From Clostridia bacterium (GTDB taxonomy: Bacteria > Bacillota > Clostridia > Oscillospirales > QAMX01): a DNA stretch of 64,000 nucleotides. Position 1 is the first letter of the stretch; each line of letters starts with the position of its first letter. The stretch spans positions 1-64,000 of the forward strand of contig JAFXIT010000025.1 in NCBI GenBank assembly GCA_017532825.1, in the 5' to 3' direction. Below, piece by piece: positions 48,110 through 57,311 of the stretch. The notes under the pieces were generated by a model. The model was not told where the DNA came from, ran no database searches, and saw nothing but the letters and a program-made list of their open reading frames with translations. A program made the translations under genes and the position numbers.

Positions 48110-50539
48110 TTATACTATTTTAAGGTACTGCTGGACACTGCGTGCCAACAGACGCTTGGTACCGTGACTGTCGAATGCGACCTCGAGAAGGACATCGTTT
48201 GCTATCTCTCTGCAGGAGATGAGCATTCCCTCTCCGAATACCGTGTGGCTGACCTTCATGCCCGGCTCGTACTTGGGAAGCCGCTCAAGGGGCTTGTATC
48301 CGATAGAGGAGGTGGCAGAGGACGATGCGGCCGAGACCGCCTTTTTGGTAGGCTGGGGTGTGCGCTCGGGACGGGAGTATCCCCGTGTGACCGCACCGCC
48401 CGGGATACCGTCGGTCTTGATGCCGCCGTGGTCCCGCAGAGAGCCGACCTTCTCGGTAAGCTCGGAGGGTATCTCCTCGACGAAGCGGGAGAGCGGATTG
48501 CAGGAGGTCTGACCGAATATCATCCTGCGACGGGCGTGTGTCAGACAGAGGCTCTCACGTGCTCTGGTTATGGCAACGTAGGCAAGCCTGCGCTCCTCCT
48601 CGGTGTCGGCAAGGGTCTCCATGCTGCGGGAGGACGGGAATATCCCCTCCTCCATGCCCACGATAAAGACGTGGGGGAATTCGAGACCCTTTGAGGAGTG
48701 GACGGTCATCATCGTGACGGCGTCTGCACCGGCGTCGTAGCGGTCGATGTCGGTATAGAGGGCTACCTCCTCCAAAAAGCCCGTAAGGGTGGGCTCGTCG
48801 GCACGCTTCATATAGTCGATTATGTTGGATTTAAGCTCGGTTATGTTTTCAAGGCGGGCACGGTTTTCGTCGCTTGGCTTGAAATAGAGGGAGTCGTAGT
48901 AGCCCGTGCGTTGCATGACCTCCTCGTAGAGCTCGTCGGGCGGAAGGGTACGGGCGTCCTCCGAAAGGGACTCCATCATCGCCGCAAAGCGTTCCATGCT
49001 CGCCGCAGTACGCCCTATTTCGGGGTGGGAGGAGGCGTTTTTCATCACCGAGAGGAGTATCTCACCCGACTCCTCGGCGATCTCGGCGGCGGTTGCGAGG
49101 GATTTCTGCCCTATTCCTCTGACGGGGACGTTTGCAATACGGGTAAGGCGCAGGGTGTCCGCAGGGTTTACTATTACCTGCAGGTAGGCGATCATATCCT
49201 TGATCTCGGCACGCTCGAAAAAGCGTGTGCCGCCGACGATACGGTAGGGTATGGCGTTGCGCTGGAAGGCGGTCTCGAGGAAGTTTGACTGGGCGTTCAT
49301 ACGGTAGAGGATGGTATGATCCCTGAAATTGCCGCCCTTGCGGACGTTTTTGAGTATCCTGTCGGCAATATATGCCCCCTCGGCCTGCTCGTCCTCTGCG
49401 GTAAAGTCGGTTATCTTCTCACCCTCTCCCTTGTCGGTCCAGAGTGTCTTTCCCTTGCGCTCGCTGTTGTTTGCGATGACGGCATTTGCCGCATCGAGGA
49501 TGGTCTGTGTGGAGCGGTAGTTCTGCTCAAGGCGGATGACCCGAGCCTCCTCATATTCGCTCTCAAAGCCGAGGATGTTTTCTATTGTAGCACCCCTGAA
49601 GCGGTAGATGCTCTGGTCGTCATCACCCACAACGCAGATATTTCTGTGGGCGGCGGCAAGAAGGGATGCAAAGACGTACTGGGCGTGGTTGGTATCCTGG
49701 TACTCGTCTATCAAGACGTGTGAAAACTTGGACTGATACTCCTCAAGCACGTCGGGGCATTCCTTAAAGAGCTTGACGGTGTTTGCGATGAGGTCGTCAA
49801 AGTCCATGGCGTTTGCTTCCTTGAGCTGGTGCTGGTACTCGACGTAGACTTCGGCTACCTTGCTCATACGGAAATCGTCCTTATGGGCCCTTGTAAAGCC
49901 CTGGGGACCCATCAAAACGTCCTTGGAGCGGGAGATTATCCCCGCCACCGAGCGTGGAGGATACATCTTCTCGTCAAGCTCGAGCTTTTTGAGTACCTCC
50001 TTGATGACACGCTTCTGATCGTCGTCATCGTAGATGGTAAAGCCCTGCTTATATCCGATGCGCTCGCAGTGGCGTCTGAGTATGCGCACGCAGGCGGAAT
50101 GGAAGGTCGCCGCCCATATCGTTCCCGCGGCATCCTCTCCAAGGGTCCTTGCAAGGCGCTCCTTGAGCTCGCCTGCGGCCTTGTTTGTAAAGGTTATGGC
50201 GATTATCTGCCAGGGCTTGACCGGCGCCACCGCCAAAAGCTTGGGCAGACGGGTGCACTCACGCTTGCCCGAAAGATGGTCGCTAAGCTCCTCTATCTCG
50301 GCATCCCCTATAAAGGAGGGGATCTCGTCGCTTTCGTAGGCACGTCCGTAAAGGACGGTGTAGGCGATGCGGTTTATAAGGACGGTGGTCTTACCGCTTC
50401 CTGCGCCCGCAAGCAGCAAAAGCGGCCCCTCGGAGGCAAATACCGCCTCACGCTGACGGGGATTTAGGTAGGAATATTCCTTTTTAAGTATCGCACGTCG
50501 GAGCTCAAGGTAACGCTCCTGTGCGGAAATGTCAAGCAT
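48110..50539 (-). CDS. pcrA: UvrD/PcrA-family DNA helicase
   Basis: An 809-residue superfamily-1 helicase with all motifs: LNPRQREAVFASEGPLLLLAGAGSGKTTVL (Q motif and Walker A), ITFTNKAA (Ia), LIDEYQDTN (II), VVGDDDQSIYRFRGA (III), LEQNYRSTQTIL (IV), TVHSSKGLEFPHVFIVGMEEGIFP (V) and RRLAYVAITRAR (VI). The C-terminal ~45 residues (GMKVSHTVFGEGMLIS) are the PcrA Tudor-like RNA polymerase-binding domain. It unwinds DNA 3'-5' in repair and replication. GGAGGTATTCCC precedes the ATG. Confidence 0.96.
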   Translation of the reverse strand: MLDISAQERYLELRRAILKKEYSYLNPRQREAVFASEGPLLLLAGAGSGKTTVLINRIAYTVLYGRAYESDEIPSFIGDAEIEELSDHLSGKRECTRLPKLLAVAPVKPWQIIAITFTNKAAGELKERLARTLGEDAAGTIWAATFHSACVRILRRHCERIGYKQGFTIYDDDDQKRVIKEVLKKLELDEKMYPPRSVAGIISRSKDVLMGPQGFTRAHKDDFRMSKVAEVYVEYQHQLKEANAMDFDDLIANTVKLFKECPDVLEEYQSKFSHVLIDEYQDTNHAQYVFASLLAAAHRNICVVGDDDQSIYRFRGATIENILGFESEYEEARVIRLEQNYRSTQTILDAANAVIANNSERKGKTLWTDKGEGEKITDFTAEDEQAEGAYIADRILKNVRKGGNFRDHTILYRMNAQSNFLETAFQRNAIPYRIVGGTRFFERAEIKDMIAYLQVIVNPADTLRLTRIANVPVRGIGQKSLATAAEIAEESGEILLSVMKNASSHPEIGRTAASMERFAAMMESLSEDARTLPPDELYEEVMQRTGYYDSLYFKPSDENRARLENITELKSNIIDYMKRADEPTLTGFLEEVALYTDIDRYDAGADAVTMMTVHSSKGLEFPHVFIVGMEEGIFPSSRSMETLADTEEERRLAYVAITRARESLCLTHARRRMIFGQTSCNPLSRFVEEIPSELTEKVGSLRDHGGIKTDGIPGGAVTRGYSRPERTPQPTKKAVSAASSSATSSIGYKPLERLPKYEPGMKVSHTVFGEGMLISCREIANDVLLEVAFDSHGTKRLLARSVQQYLKIV

Positions 50540-50576
50540 GGGAATACCTCCGCAGATGTCTGTACGTATCTCTTAT

Positions 50577-50605
50577 ATTATAATACAGCAGAGCCGCCAT
50601 TTCAA
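50577..50605 (-). promoter_or_regulatory. promoter of pcrA
   Basis: On the minus strand TTGAAA, 17 bases, TATAAT, ~38 bases before the ATG. Confidence 0.75.
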
Positions 50606-50626
50606 GGTATGAGAGTGCAAATTTTG

Positions 50627-51451
50627 TCACCTCATCAGACTGCCGTCGGCGGCGTTTATGACGAACTCGCCCCCGTCGGTGACTATTACGCAGACTGGTA
50701 TCAGCAGTGCGCCGCCGTCGTCGGACACCGTCCGAAGATAGGCGTATCTTGCCCAGGTTATCTCGCTTACACCAAGACCGTACCGCTCCTGAAGCACCGC
50801 AAAGTCGGCAACAAGCGACACAAGGGGACGGCACAGGGCGCTTACACGTGCGCTCGGCTTGGAGGAGAGCAGACAGCCCGATATGGTCGTGCCATCCTTT
50901 GTAAAGCTGACGGCAACGTCGGCATCGACCACCTCGCAGCCCTCCTTCTCATGCCCGAAGGTGACGGTAGTGCCAAGACCGCTGCGTCCGAGCACCACCT
51001 CCCCCTGCGGAAGGTATATGCCCGCCCTCTTGAGTATCGACCTTGCAAGCTCGGCGGCACGAGCCGAGCTTTCGGGGGAATGGACCTCGTCAAGGGTTAT
51101 CTCTGCGGCACGTCCGTAGCGGAACACTGCCCGTCCGTTATCGCCGTTATATACCGTTACACCGCCGCCAAGGACGTTTTTTTGGACGTTTTGGAGTAAA
51201 GCGACGGCTATTTTTTCCTCTGCGGCGGCGTCACGCTCCCAAAGCTGTCCCTCAAGGGAGCGGTTGCGTCTGCCCAGAGCACCCTTTTCGAGCCTTATGC
51301 CGCAGGAGGCAAGGTAGGTCTCCACCCTTGAAAGCTCCTTATCGGTGATAAAGGTCGAAAGGTATTCCTTATAGAATATAGTGCCGCCGAGGATAAGGTT
51401 TACGCATACCAAAAGCAGTATAACAACGTTTTTAAGCTTTGCAGATTCCAT
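50627..51451 (-). CDS. YycI-like regulatory protein of the Wal system
   Basis: A 274-residue protein with a single N-terminal helix (LKNVVILLLVCVNLILGGTIFY) and an extracytoplasmic domain ending in a YycI-like module (ITWARYAYLRTVSDDGGALLIPVCVIVTDGGEFVINAADG). Sequence similarity to B. subtilis YycI is weak, but size, topology and position (last in walR-walK-yycH-yycI) fit. In Bacilli YycH and YycI control WalK activity at the membrane. The ATG at 51451 is 4 bases after the yycH stop, with GAGAGGTAAGGCT upstream. Confidence 0.75.
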   Translation of the reverse strand: MESAKLKNVVILLLVCVNLILGGTIFYKEYLSTFITDKELSRVETYLASCGIRLEKGALGRRNRSLEGQLWERDAAAEEKIAVALLQNVQKNVLGGGVTVYNGDNGRAVFRYGRAAEITLDEVHSPESSARAAELARSILKRAGIYLPQGEVVLGRSGLGTTVTFGHEKEGCEVVDADVAVSFTKDGTTISGCLLSSKPSARVSALCRPLVSLVADFAVLQERYGLGVSEITWARYAYLRTVSDDGGALLIPVCVIVTDGGEFVINAADGSLMR

Positions 51452-51455
51452 AGCC

Positions 51456-52685
51456 TTACCTCTCAAGCAGGCAGAGCCTGCGCTCGTATCCGTCCGAAAC
51501 GGGAACGAATACCGTCTCCAGCCGTCCCCCGCCCTGTCCCGAAAGAAGCAGTGCGGCGTTTTGGGAGGGGGTAAGCACTACCCCGCCCGAGGACAGACTC
51601 AGCTGGCCGTGGGCGAGCGTCAACTCGGCAAGAAGGAGTCTTCCCTCGGAAAATTCAAACCTTGCCGCCCGTCGGCTGCCGTCCTCACCGATGAGATATA
51701 TCCCGTCGGCAAGCATATCCATATTTACTATGACCCTCTCGCCCTCGTACTCCACGCCTGAGAGGATGTATCCAAGCATACCCGTCCTGTCGGAGATGCA
51801 GGCGGCTGCCACCGCCGAGGCGGCTCTCGCCGCATCAAGCAGGGGCTTTCCCGTCGGCTCGATACCGAGCTCGGCGCAGTCTATGCCGTTTTTTTCGGCT
51901 CTGAAGCGTATACCGCCCTCACCCAGATATATCAGACCGTCGGGGAGGATGCAGACACGCTGACCGTTTTCGTCAAAAAAGCTGCTGACGCTGTAACCGT
52001 CGCCGCCGAAGGCAGAGACTATCTGCCCGGCCCAGTCCTGAAGGGCGGGATAGCTCAGCTTCAGCGTTGCAAAGCTTCCGTCGTTTCCCGGTACGGCCGT
52101 CTCGGGGGAAAGGGCCGAGGCCGAGGTAAGCGACCTTGCAAGGGCGCAGGGGGTGCCCAGCACCGGTACGTTTTCAAAAAGGGAGGATACTTTTATATCC
52201 GTCTCCGAGCGGTAACAGCCCTCGGAGCTCTTAAAGTAGACGGCACTTCCGCTCGTGTTCTGCACCAGCGCCATCACGCTGCAGGAGATATCCGCCGAGG
52301 CTTCGCCGTCGGATATTACCTCAAGGGGCAGATCCGCTCCGTAGTAAAAGACAGCGGGAAAAAGCCCCAAGGCCGACTCCCAATCGCCGCTTCCGCAGGC
52401 AACGGGGTCGGACATCGTGGCAAAAAGCTCCGAAAGGAGCGCTCTTGCGCCCTCGCAGTAGACCTTAAGTCCCCTTTCGAGTGTCAAAAGGCTGTAGCCT
52501 CCCGAGGACGGCAGGGCCGCACAGTATGGGATCATGGGGGATGCGACGCTTTGTCCCTTTGAGACCTCGGAAAGAGAGTCTATCTCGCTTCCCGAGTACA
52601 TCAGAAATGCGAACTGCGCCGCCGCGCCCAGCAAAAGGATCACTATAAGGGCGGTCTTGAGCCCTTCCCGCAGACGTCTTGACAT
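51456..52685 (-). CDS. YycH-like regulatory protein of the Wal system
   Basis: A 409-residue protein with an N-terminal helix (LKTALIVILLLGAAAQFAFLMYSG) and a large extracytoplasmic region of alternating short beta segments. No catalytic motif is seen. Position between walK and the YycI-like gene, topology and length support YycH. The ATG at 52685 gives a 43-base overlap with the walK 3' end; the RBS (AGAAAAGGT) is weak, consistent with translational coupling. Assignment rests mainly on context. Confidence 0.72.
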   Translation of the reverse strand: MSRRLREGLKTALIVILLLGAAAQFAFLMYSGSEIDSLSEVSKGQSVASPMIPYCAALPSSGGYSLLTLERGLKVYCEGARALLSELFATMSDPVACGSGDWESALGLFPAVFYYGADLPLEVISDGEASADISCSVMALVQNTSGSAVYFKSSEGCYRSETDIKVSSLFENVPVLGTPCALARSLTSASALSPETAVPGNDGSFATLKLSYPALQDWAGQIVSAFGGDGYSVSSFFDENGQRVCILPDGLIYLGEGGIRFRAEKNGIDCAELGIEPTGKPLLDAARAASAVAAACISDRTGMLGYILSGVEYEGERVIVNMDMLADGIYLIGEDGSRRAARFEFSEGRLLLAELTLAHGQLSLSSGGVVLTPSQNAALLLSGQGGGRLETVFVPVSDGYERRLCLLER

Positions 52686-54430
52686 ACCTTTTCTTCTCCG
52701 TCGGCCGCAGGCAGCCATATCCTTACGGTGGTACCCGAGCCGAGCTCGCTTTCAAGGGATATGCTTCCGTTCATTCTTCCGACGAACTCCTTTGCGATGG
52801 AAAGACCCAGACCCGAGCCGCCGCTTTCACGGCTTCGTGCCTTGTCTACACGGTAAAACCTCTCAAAGAGGTGGGGAATATCGTCCTTGGGTATGCCTAT
52901 ACCGTTGTCGGAGACGTATATTGCCGCTCCGCCATCCTCGGGGGCGGTACGTACCTTTATAAGGCCGCCCTCGGGGGTGTATTTCAGGGCGTTGCCGACG
53001 ACGTTTGCAACCACCTGACCGATACGGTCACGGTCTCCACGTACGCTCGGAAGGGCTCCGCCCTCCTCAAGGGTGAGTGTGTGAGAGCGTCTGGAGGCCT
53101 CTGCCTTCATAGCGTCGGTCATATCACGCACCAGCACTGCAGGGTCAAATACCGACATGGTCCAGTCCATACGCCCGTAGTCGAGCTTGGAGATGGTCAT
53201 AAGGTCACGCACGAGGCGTGACATACGGTCGGTCTCGTTGATTATGACCTGCAGGAAACGGTTGCGGATGGATATGGGTATGTTATCGTCTGCAATGATC
53301 GTCTCGGCATAGCTTTTTATGTTTGTCATGGGGGTACGCAGCTCGTGGGATATGTCGGCGACGAACTCACGCCTGGAGGTGTCCAGACGGTGCTGCTCGG
53401 TCATATCGTAAATGACGGTGATAACGCCCTTTTCGTGCTCTGTACCGAAGGGTGCAAAGAACAGTCGAAGGGTGCGCTCACCCTTTTCCAGCATACGCTC
53501 GGCAAAATCGGGGTACTCAAGGGTAAGCACCTCCTCAAGGGAGGGATCGTTGCCGCCGAAAAGCTCCTCAAAGCTTCCGCCCTCCACCCCAAGAAGGCCC
53601 ACTGCCGCACCGTTTATGTGAAGCAGACTGCCCTCGCCGTCGAAGGCCACGACACCGTCGGTCATGTGCTGGAACATGGTATTGAGCTTGTTTTTCTCGT
53701 TTTCGACCTCCGAAATGGTGTCCTCAAGGGCTCTTGACATGGAGTTGAAGGTGGTCGTAAGGACGCCTATCTCGTCGTTTGAGTAGACCGGCGGACGGTC
53801 GGTAAAGTCACCTGCGGCCACCGACTGGGCGCTCTCGGTCAGCCTTTCGAGGGGGCGTGAGATCGCCTTGGAAAGGACGATACTTAGCACTACCGCAATG
53901 GCAAGGCCGAAAAGAAGCGCCTGGAGAAGTATCGAAAAGATCATCCACTGGAGGCTTGCAAGGCTCTCTCGGTCGTCACGGATATAGACTATATAATCCC
54001 CGCTCTCCCCCTTGATGGGCAGGGCAAGGTCGAAGTATCCCGAAAAGGAGGAGCTGTCCATCCCCACCTCGCCGTTTATTGCGGCGATGACGTTTGGGGT
54101 ACGGGCGACACCCGAAAGCTCACCCGTAGTGGCTATGAGGCTGCCGTCGCTTCCCGACAGCAGGGAAAAGACCCGTCCCGACGACAGTCCCAGACGGACC
54201 GAATAGGCCAAAACGTAGTCGTAGAGCCGCTGACCCGCCTCCTCACCCGAGGCTCTTGCCTGCATCGACTCTATAAACTCGGTGGTAAATACCGAGGTCA
54301 TCTTTTCGTAAAATTCGTTTTCGTGGTAGCTTTCAAGGCTGTTGACAAGGTAGACCCCGACGATGGCCATAACGGTCATCATCATCAGCATCATTACCAT
54401 TATCAGCTTCCACTGCAGGGAGCGGACCAT
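52643..54430 (-). CDS. walK: sensor histidine kinase WalK
   Basis: A 595-residue protein. TM1 is at ~8-30, an extracellular domain of ~125 residues follows, TM2 is at ~161-187, and HAMP runs SKAISRPLERLTESAQSVAAGDFTDR to ~240. A PAS-like region lies at ~245-345 (FQHMTDGVVAFDGEGSLLHING). HisKA is REFVADISHELRTPMTNIKSYAETI (phospho-His ~362), and HATPase_c has NALKYTPEGG, VSDNGIGIPKDDIPHLFERFYRVD and GGSGLGLSIAKEF. It is the cell-wall homeostasis kinase of low-GC Gram-positives. It overlaps walR by one base. Confidence 0.93.
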   Translation of the reverse strand: MVRSLQWKLIMVMMLMMMTVMAIVGVYLVNSLESYHENEFYEKMTSVFTTEFIESMQARASGEEAGQRLYDYVLAYSVRLGLSSGRVFSLLSGSDGSLIATTGELSGVARTPNVIAAINGEVGMDSSSFSGYFDLALPIKGESGDYIVYIRDDRESLASLQWMIFSILLQALLFGLAIAVVLSIVLSKAISRPLERLTESAQSVAAGDFTDRPPVYSNDEIGVLTTTFNSMSRALEDTISEVENEKNKLNTMFQHMTDGVVAFDGEGSLLHINGAAVGLLGVEGGSFEELFGGNDPSLEEVLTLEYPDFAERMLEKGERTLRLFFAPFGTEHEKGVITVIYDMTEQHRLDTSRREFVADISHELRTPMTNIKSYAETIIADDNIPISIRNRFLQVIINETDRMSRLVRDLMTISKLDYGRMDWTMSVFDPAVLVRDMTDAMKAEASRRSHTLTLEEGGALPSVRGDRDRIGQVVANVVGNALKYTPEGGLIKVRTAPEDGGAAIYVSDNGIGIPKDDIPHLFERFYRVDKARSRESGGSGLGLSIAKEFVGRMNGSISLESELGSGTTVRIWLPAADGEEKVCQDVCGKGSRPPL

Positions 54431-55113
54431 TACTGCTCATCCTCCGGAAAATAGTAGCCAAGACCGTGTCTGGTGGAGACGTACTTCTGTGCGCCCGGCA
54501 GACATTCCTCAAGCTTTTCACGCAGACGTCTTACCGCCACGTCGACCACCCTCGTGCCGCCGTCGTAGCTGTAGCCCCAGACCTTCTCAAGAAGCTCGTC
54601 ACGGGAATAGACCCGTCCGGGACTGTCGGCAAGGAGCTTAAGGAGGCTGTACTCACGTGTCGAAAGCTCCAGCCTGCGGCCGTTGACCGTCGCCTCGGCC
54701 CTGCCGTCGTCAAAGGCAAGACCGCCTGCGGCGGTGCTTCTGCCAAGCTCTCCGCTTGCACGTCTGAGATTGGCTCTGACCCTGGAGATAAGCTCCCTCA
54801 TGGAAAAGGGCTTGACTATATAATCGTCCGCACCCAGCTCAAGGCCGTCGACACGGTCATCCTCGCCCTCTCGGGCGGTCATCATTATTATCGGCACCGA
54901 CGAGACACGTCTGACCCGACGCAGTATCTCAAAGCCGTCAAGAGAGGGCAGCATAACGTCAAGCAGCACAAGGTCGGGACTGCCTTCCAGTATCATCTGC
55001 AGTCCCTCCTCGCCGTCGGCCGAGACCGAGGTCTCAAAGCCCTCTCTTGCAAGGTTGTACTCCACGATCTCGGAGATCATGGGGTCGTCTTCAACGATAA
55101 ATATCCTCGCCAT
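54430..55113 (-). CDS. walR: response regulator WalR
   Basis: A 227-residue OmpR/PhoB-type regulator. The receiver domain has acidic pocket EDD, phospho-acceptor LVLLDVMLPSLDG (Asp ~52), MMTA and the KPF motif. The C-terminal winged helix has STREYSLLKLLADSPGRVYSRDELLEKVWGYSYDGGTRVVDVAVRRLREKLE. Paired with WalK and the YycH/I-like genes it is most likely WalR, controlling autolysins and wall synthesis. It starts 3 bases after the XRE gene, so that regulator is part of the same operon. Confidence 0.93.
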   Translation of the reverse strand: MARIFIVEDDPMISEIVEYNLAREGFETSVSADGEEGLQMILEGSPDLVLLDVMLPSLDGFEILRRVRRVSSVPIIMMTAREGEDDRVDGLELGADDYIVKPFSMRELISRVRANLRRASGELGRSTAAGGLAFDDGRAEATVNGRRLELSTREYSLLKLLADSPGRVYSRDELLEKVWGYSYDGGTRVVDVAVRRLREKLEECLPGAQKYVSTRHGLGYYFPEDEQ

Positions 55114-55116
55114 CGG

Positions 55117-55755
55117 TTACCTTCCCTCACGTCCCTCAAGACGCCTTGTCAGGTCGCTGTCGGTATTGGAAAGGAGCTCGGATATGATCCCCCAAAGCTC
55201 GGGGAATTCGGCCTCGAGGAGTTCGGTGTCGGGAAGGGGTGTCTTTATCCTGCCCAGTCTCCTTGCGACCTCCAGCTCGTGGGTCTTTATCATCACGTCG
55301 CAAAGCGCCATGGCGCAGTTATAGTCGGCAGAGAATACGCCCGGGGCGCTCTCTCCCCTCCAAAGCACCCTGAAGGAGCGGTAAAGGGAGAGCGAGAGCA
55401 TATCAAGGGCGGTCTTTGCAAGCTTGCCGCTGCCGTCCTTCAAAAGATACTCCATCATCGCAGGCAGAGCCGCTGCGGCGTCGGCAAGACGGCCCGCAAG
55501 CTCGTCCTCACCCTCCTTGGGAAGGTCGGTCTCACCGCCACGCTCGGCGGTACGTCCCAGCAGAAAGTCGGTCGAGCATTCGTAAAAGTCGGCCACCTTG
55601 CAGACAAAATCAAGCTTGGGCTCTCTTATTCCGTTTTCATAGTGGGAAAGCAGTGCCTGGGACACCCCCAGCGCCTCTGCGGCGGCTCTTTGGCTGAGTC
55701 TGCGTTCCTTTCTGAGTCTTACCAATATTCTTGCAAAGCTGTCCTCCACGGTCAT
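55117..55755 (-). CDS. XRE-family regulator heading the wal operon
   Basis: A 212-residue protein. The N-terminal HTH is FARILVRLRKERRLSQRAAAEALGVSQALLSHYENGIREPKLDFVCKVADFYECSTDFLLGRT. The ~140-residue helical C-terminal domain has no recognised motif and may bind a ligand or partner. The ATG at 55755 has GGAGG only 3 bases away; the GTG two codons later (55749) is better spaced and may be the true start. It is separated from walR by 3 bases, so expressed with it. The palindrome TATAC-AATCA-GTATA in its leader is a likely autoregulatory site. Confidence 0.85.
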   Translation of the reverse strand: MTVEDSFARILVRLRKERRLSQRAAAEALGVSQALLSHYENGIREPKLDFVCKVADFYECSTDFLLGRTAERGGETDLPKEGEDELAGRLADAAAALPAMMEYLLKDGSGKLAKTALDMLSLSLYRSFRVLWRGESAPGVFSADYNCAMALCDVMIKTHELEVARRLGRIKTPLPDTELLEAEFPELWGIISELLSNTDSDLTRRLEGREGR

Positions 55756-55787
55756 CTTCCTCCGTAAAGCCGAAATTCGGCGTATTT

Positions 55788-55802
55788 TATACAATCAGTA
55801 TA
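55788..55802. promoter_or_regulatory. candidate operator of the XRE regulator
   Basis: Inverted repeat TATAC-AATCA-GTATA in the leader just downstream of the predicted -10 of the wal operon promoter, where a repressor would block initiation. Confidence 0.5.
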
Positions 55803-55805
55803 ATT

Positions 55806-55834
55806 ATTATACGGCACAACGGCGGTTTTGTAAA
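55806..55834 (-). promoter_or_regulatory. promoter of the XRE-walRK-yycHI operon
   Basis: On the minus strand TTTACA, 17 bases, TATAAT, ~50 bases before the start codon. No other convincing promoter is seen within the operon. Confidence 0.72.
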
Positions 55835-55994
55835 CCCCCGAAGGAGCGTTTTTTCCAAAGCCGGCAGTTTTTCGCCCGTTTTTTTTCCTTAAAATTTTAT
55901 TCGTCACAATTTAAACAGGTTGTAGATTTTCCCTCCGCAACGTGGTATAATAGACCTCAAAGAGATATCCCTCTTTGATAAAGGAGGATAAAAC

Positions 55995-57239
55995 ATGGAA
56001 AAGATAAAGGTCGGCGTTTTCGGTGCCGGAAGGGGTACCACCGCCATCAACCAGCTGCTGCGCCGAGGCGATGCCGAGGTGGTCGCCATCTGCGATAAGT
56101 ACGAGCCGGGCCTTGAAAAGTGCAGGGAAATAGCACTCAAGGCAGGTGCCGAGGGTATTTCCTTCTACACCGATTTTGACGAATTTGAAAAGCACGACAT
56201 GGATGCCGTCGTCCTGGCAAACTACGCAAACGAACACGCCCCCTACGCGATCCGCCTTTTAAATGGCGGAAAGCACATTATGTCGGAGTGTCTTACCTGC
56301 GCTACGATGAGCCAGGCGGTCGAGCTTATCGAGGCCGTCGAGCAAAGCGGAAAGATATATGCCTACGCCGAGAATTACAGCTACACCCCCGTACGTCAGG
56401 AAATGCGGGAGCGTTACCGCAGAGGGGAGATCGGCGAGCTTATGTACGCCGAGGGCGAGTACGTCCACGACTGCTCCTCGATATGGCCGCAGATAACCTA
56501 CGGTGAGCGTGAGCATTGGCGCAACTCCATGTATTCCACCTTCTATTGCACCCACTCCATCGGCCCCATCCTCTACATGACGGGTCTCCGCCCGGTAAAG
56601 GTCGTCGGACTTGAGGGAAGAAACCGTCCCTTTATGCGCGACCTCGGCTCGGCCATGCCCTGCTTCGGGCTTGAGATGATCACCCTCGAAAACGGTGCCA
56701 TCTTAAAAAGCCTCCACGGCGGCTTCAAGCACAACCGTCCCCACGCAAACTACGAGATCGCAGGCGACAGAGGGTCGCTTCGCGACATGGCCGAGGACGG
56801 CAAGCTTGCGGTGTACCGTGAGGGTGAGAACGAAAACTGCCGCGGCACCCACTCGGTAATACAGCCTCCCCACCCCATCGCCGATGCCGAAGCGTCGGGA
56901 CACGGCGGCGGAGACTACTACACCACCCACTACTTCATCGAGGCCATCAAGGGCAATCCCGAGGCCGATGACAAGGTCATAGACGTCTACACGGCGGTCG
57001 ATATGTGCATCCCCGGCTTACTCGCCTACCGCTCGATAGTACAGGGCGGCGTAACTGTCGACATTCCCAACCTCCGAAACGTCGGGGAGAGAGATGCCTA
57101 CCGCAACGACACCTTCTGCCCCTTCAAGGAGATAGCCGGGGATATGTACGTCCTCGGAAACACTCAGGAGCAGATAGACATTCCCGACTCGGTCTACGAC
57201 GAGGTCCGTCGCAGATGGCTCTGCGGTGAACCCGGCTAA
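55995..57239 (+). CDS. Gfo/Idh/MocA-family oxidoreductase
   Basis: A 414-residue protein. The N-terminal Rossmann fold has KVGVFGAGRGT (GxGxxG) and DAVVLANYANEHAPYAIRLLNGGKHIMSE. Where the family has the catalytic EKP Lys, this protein reads ECLTCA. The C-terminal beta-sheet domain includes YCTHSIGPILYMTG, HGGFKHNRPHANYEIAGDRGSL and DMCIPGLLAYRSI. Members act on sugars or inositol with NAD(P). The changed EKP motif leaves activity open; glycosidase-type NAD chemistry, as in GH109 relatives, is one alternative. AAAGGAGGATAAAAC precedes the ATG; a TATAAT at 55946-55951 is the likely -10. Confidence 0.85.
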   Translation: MEKIKVGVFGAGRGTTAINQLLRRGDAEVVAICDKYEPGLEKCREIALKAGAEGISFYTDFDEFEKHDMDAVVLANYANEHAPYAIRLLNGGKHIMSECLTCATMSQAVELIEAVEQSGKIYAYAENYSYTPVRQEMRERYRRGEIGELMYAEGEYVHDCSSIWPQITYGEREHWRNSMYSTFYCTHSIGPILYMTGLRPVKVVGLEGRNRPFMRDLGSAMPCFGLEMITLENGAILKSLHGGFKHNRPHANYEIAGDRGSLRDMAEDGKLAVYREGENENCRGTHSVIQPPHPIADAEASGHGGGDYYTTHYFIEAIKGNPEADDKVIDVYTAVDMCIPGLLAYRSIVQGGVTVDIPNLRNVGERDAYRNDTFCPFKEIAGDMYVLGNTQEQIDIPDSVYDEVRRRWLCGEPG

Positions 57240-57248
57240 GCTGATGAT

Positions 57249-57278
57249 GTAATATACTCCTTCCTCCGTACATAGTCT
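57249..57278 (+). promoter_or_regulatory. candidate mother-cell (SigE-type) promoter of sigK
   Basis: GTAATATA, 14 bases, CATAGTCT, similar to the SigE pattern and to the spoIIID candidate (same spacing and CATAGT core). The ATG is at 57312. Confidence 0.45.
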
Positions 57279-57311
57279 ATTTTACAGATAACGGTGCAAG
57301 GAGGACGGAGT

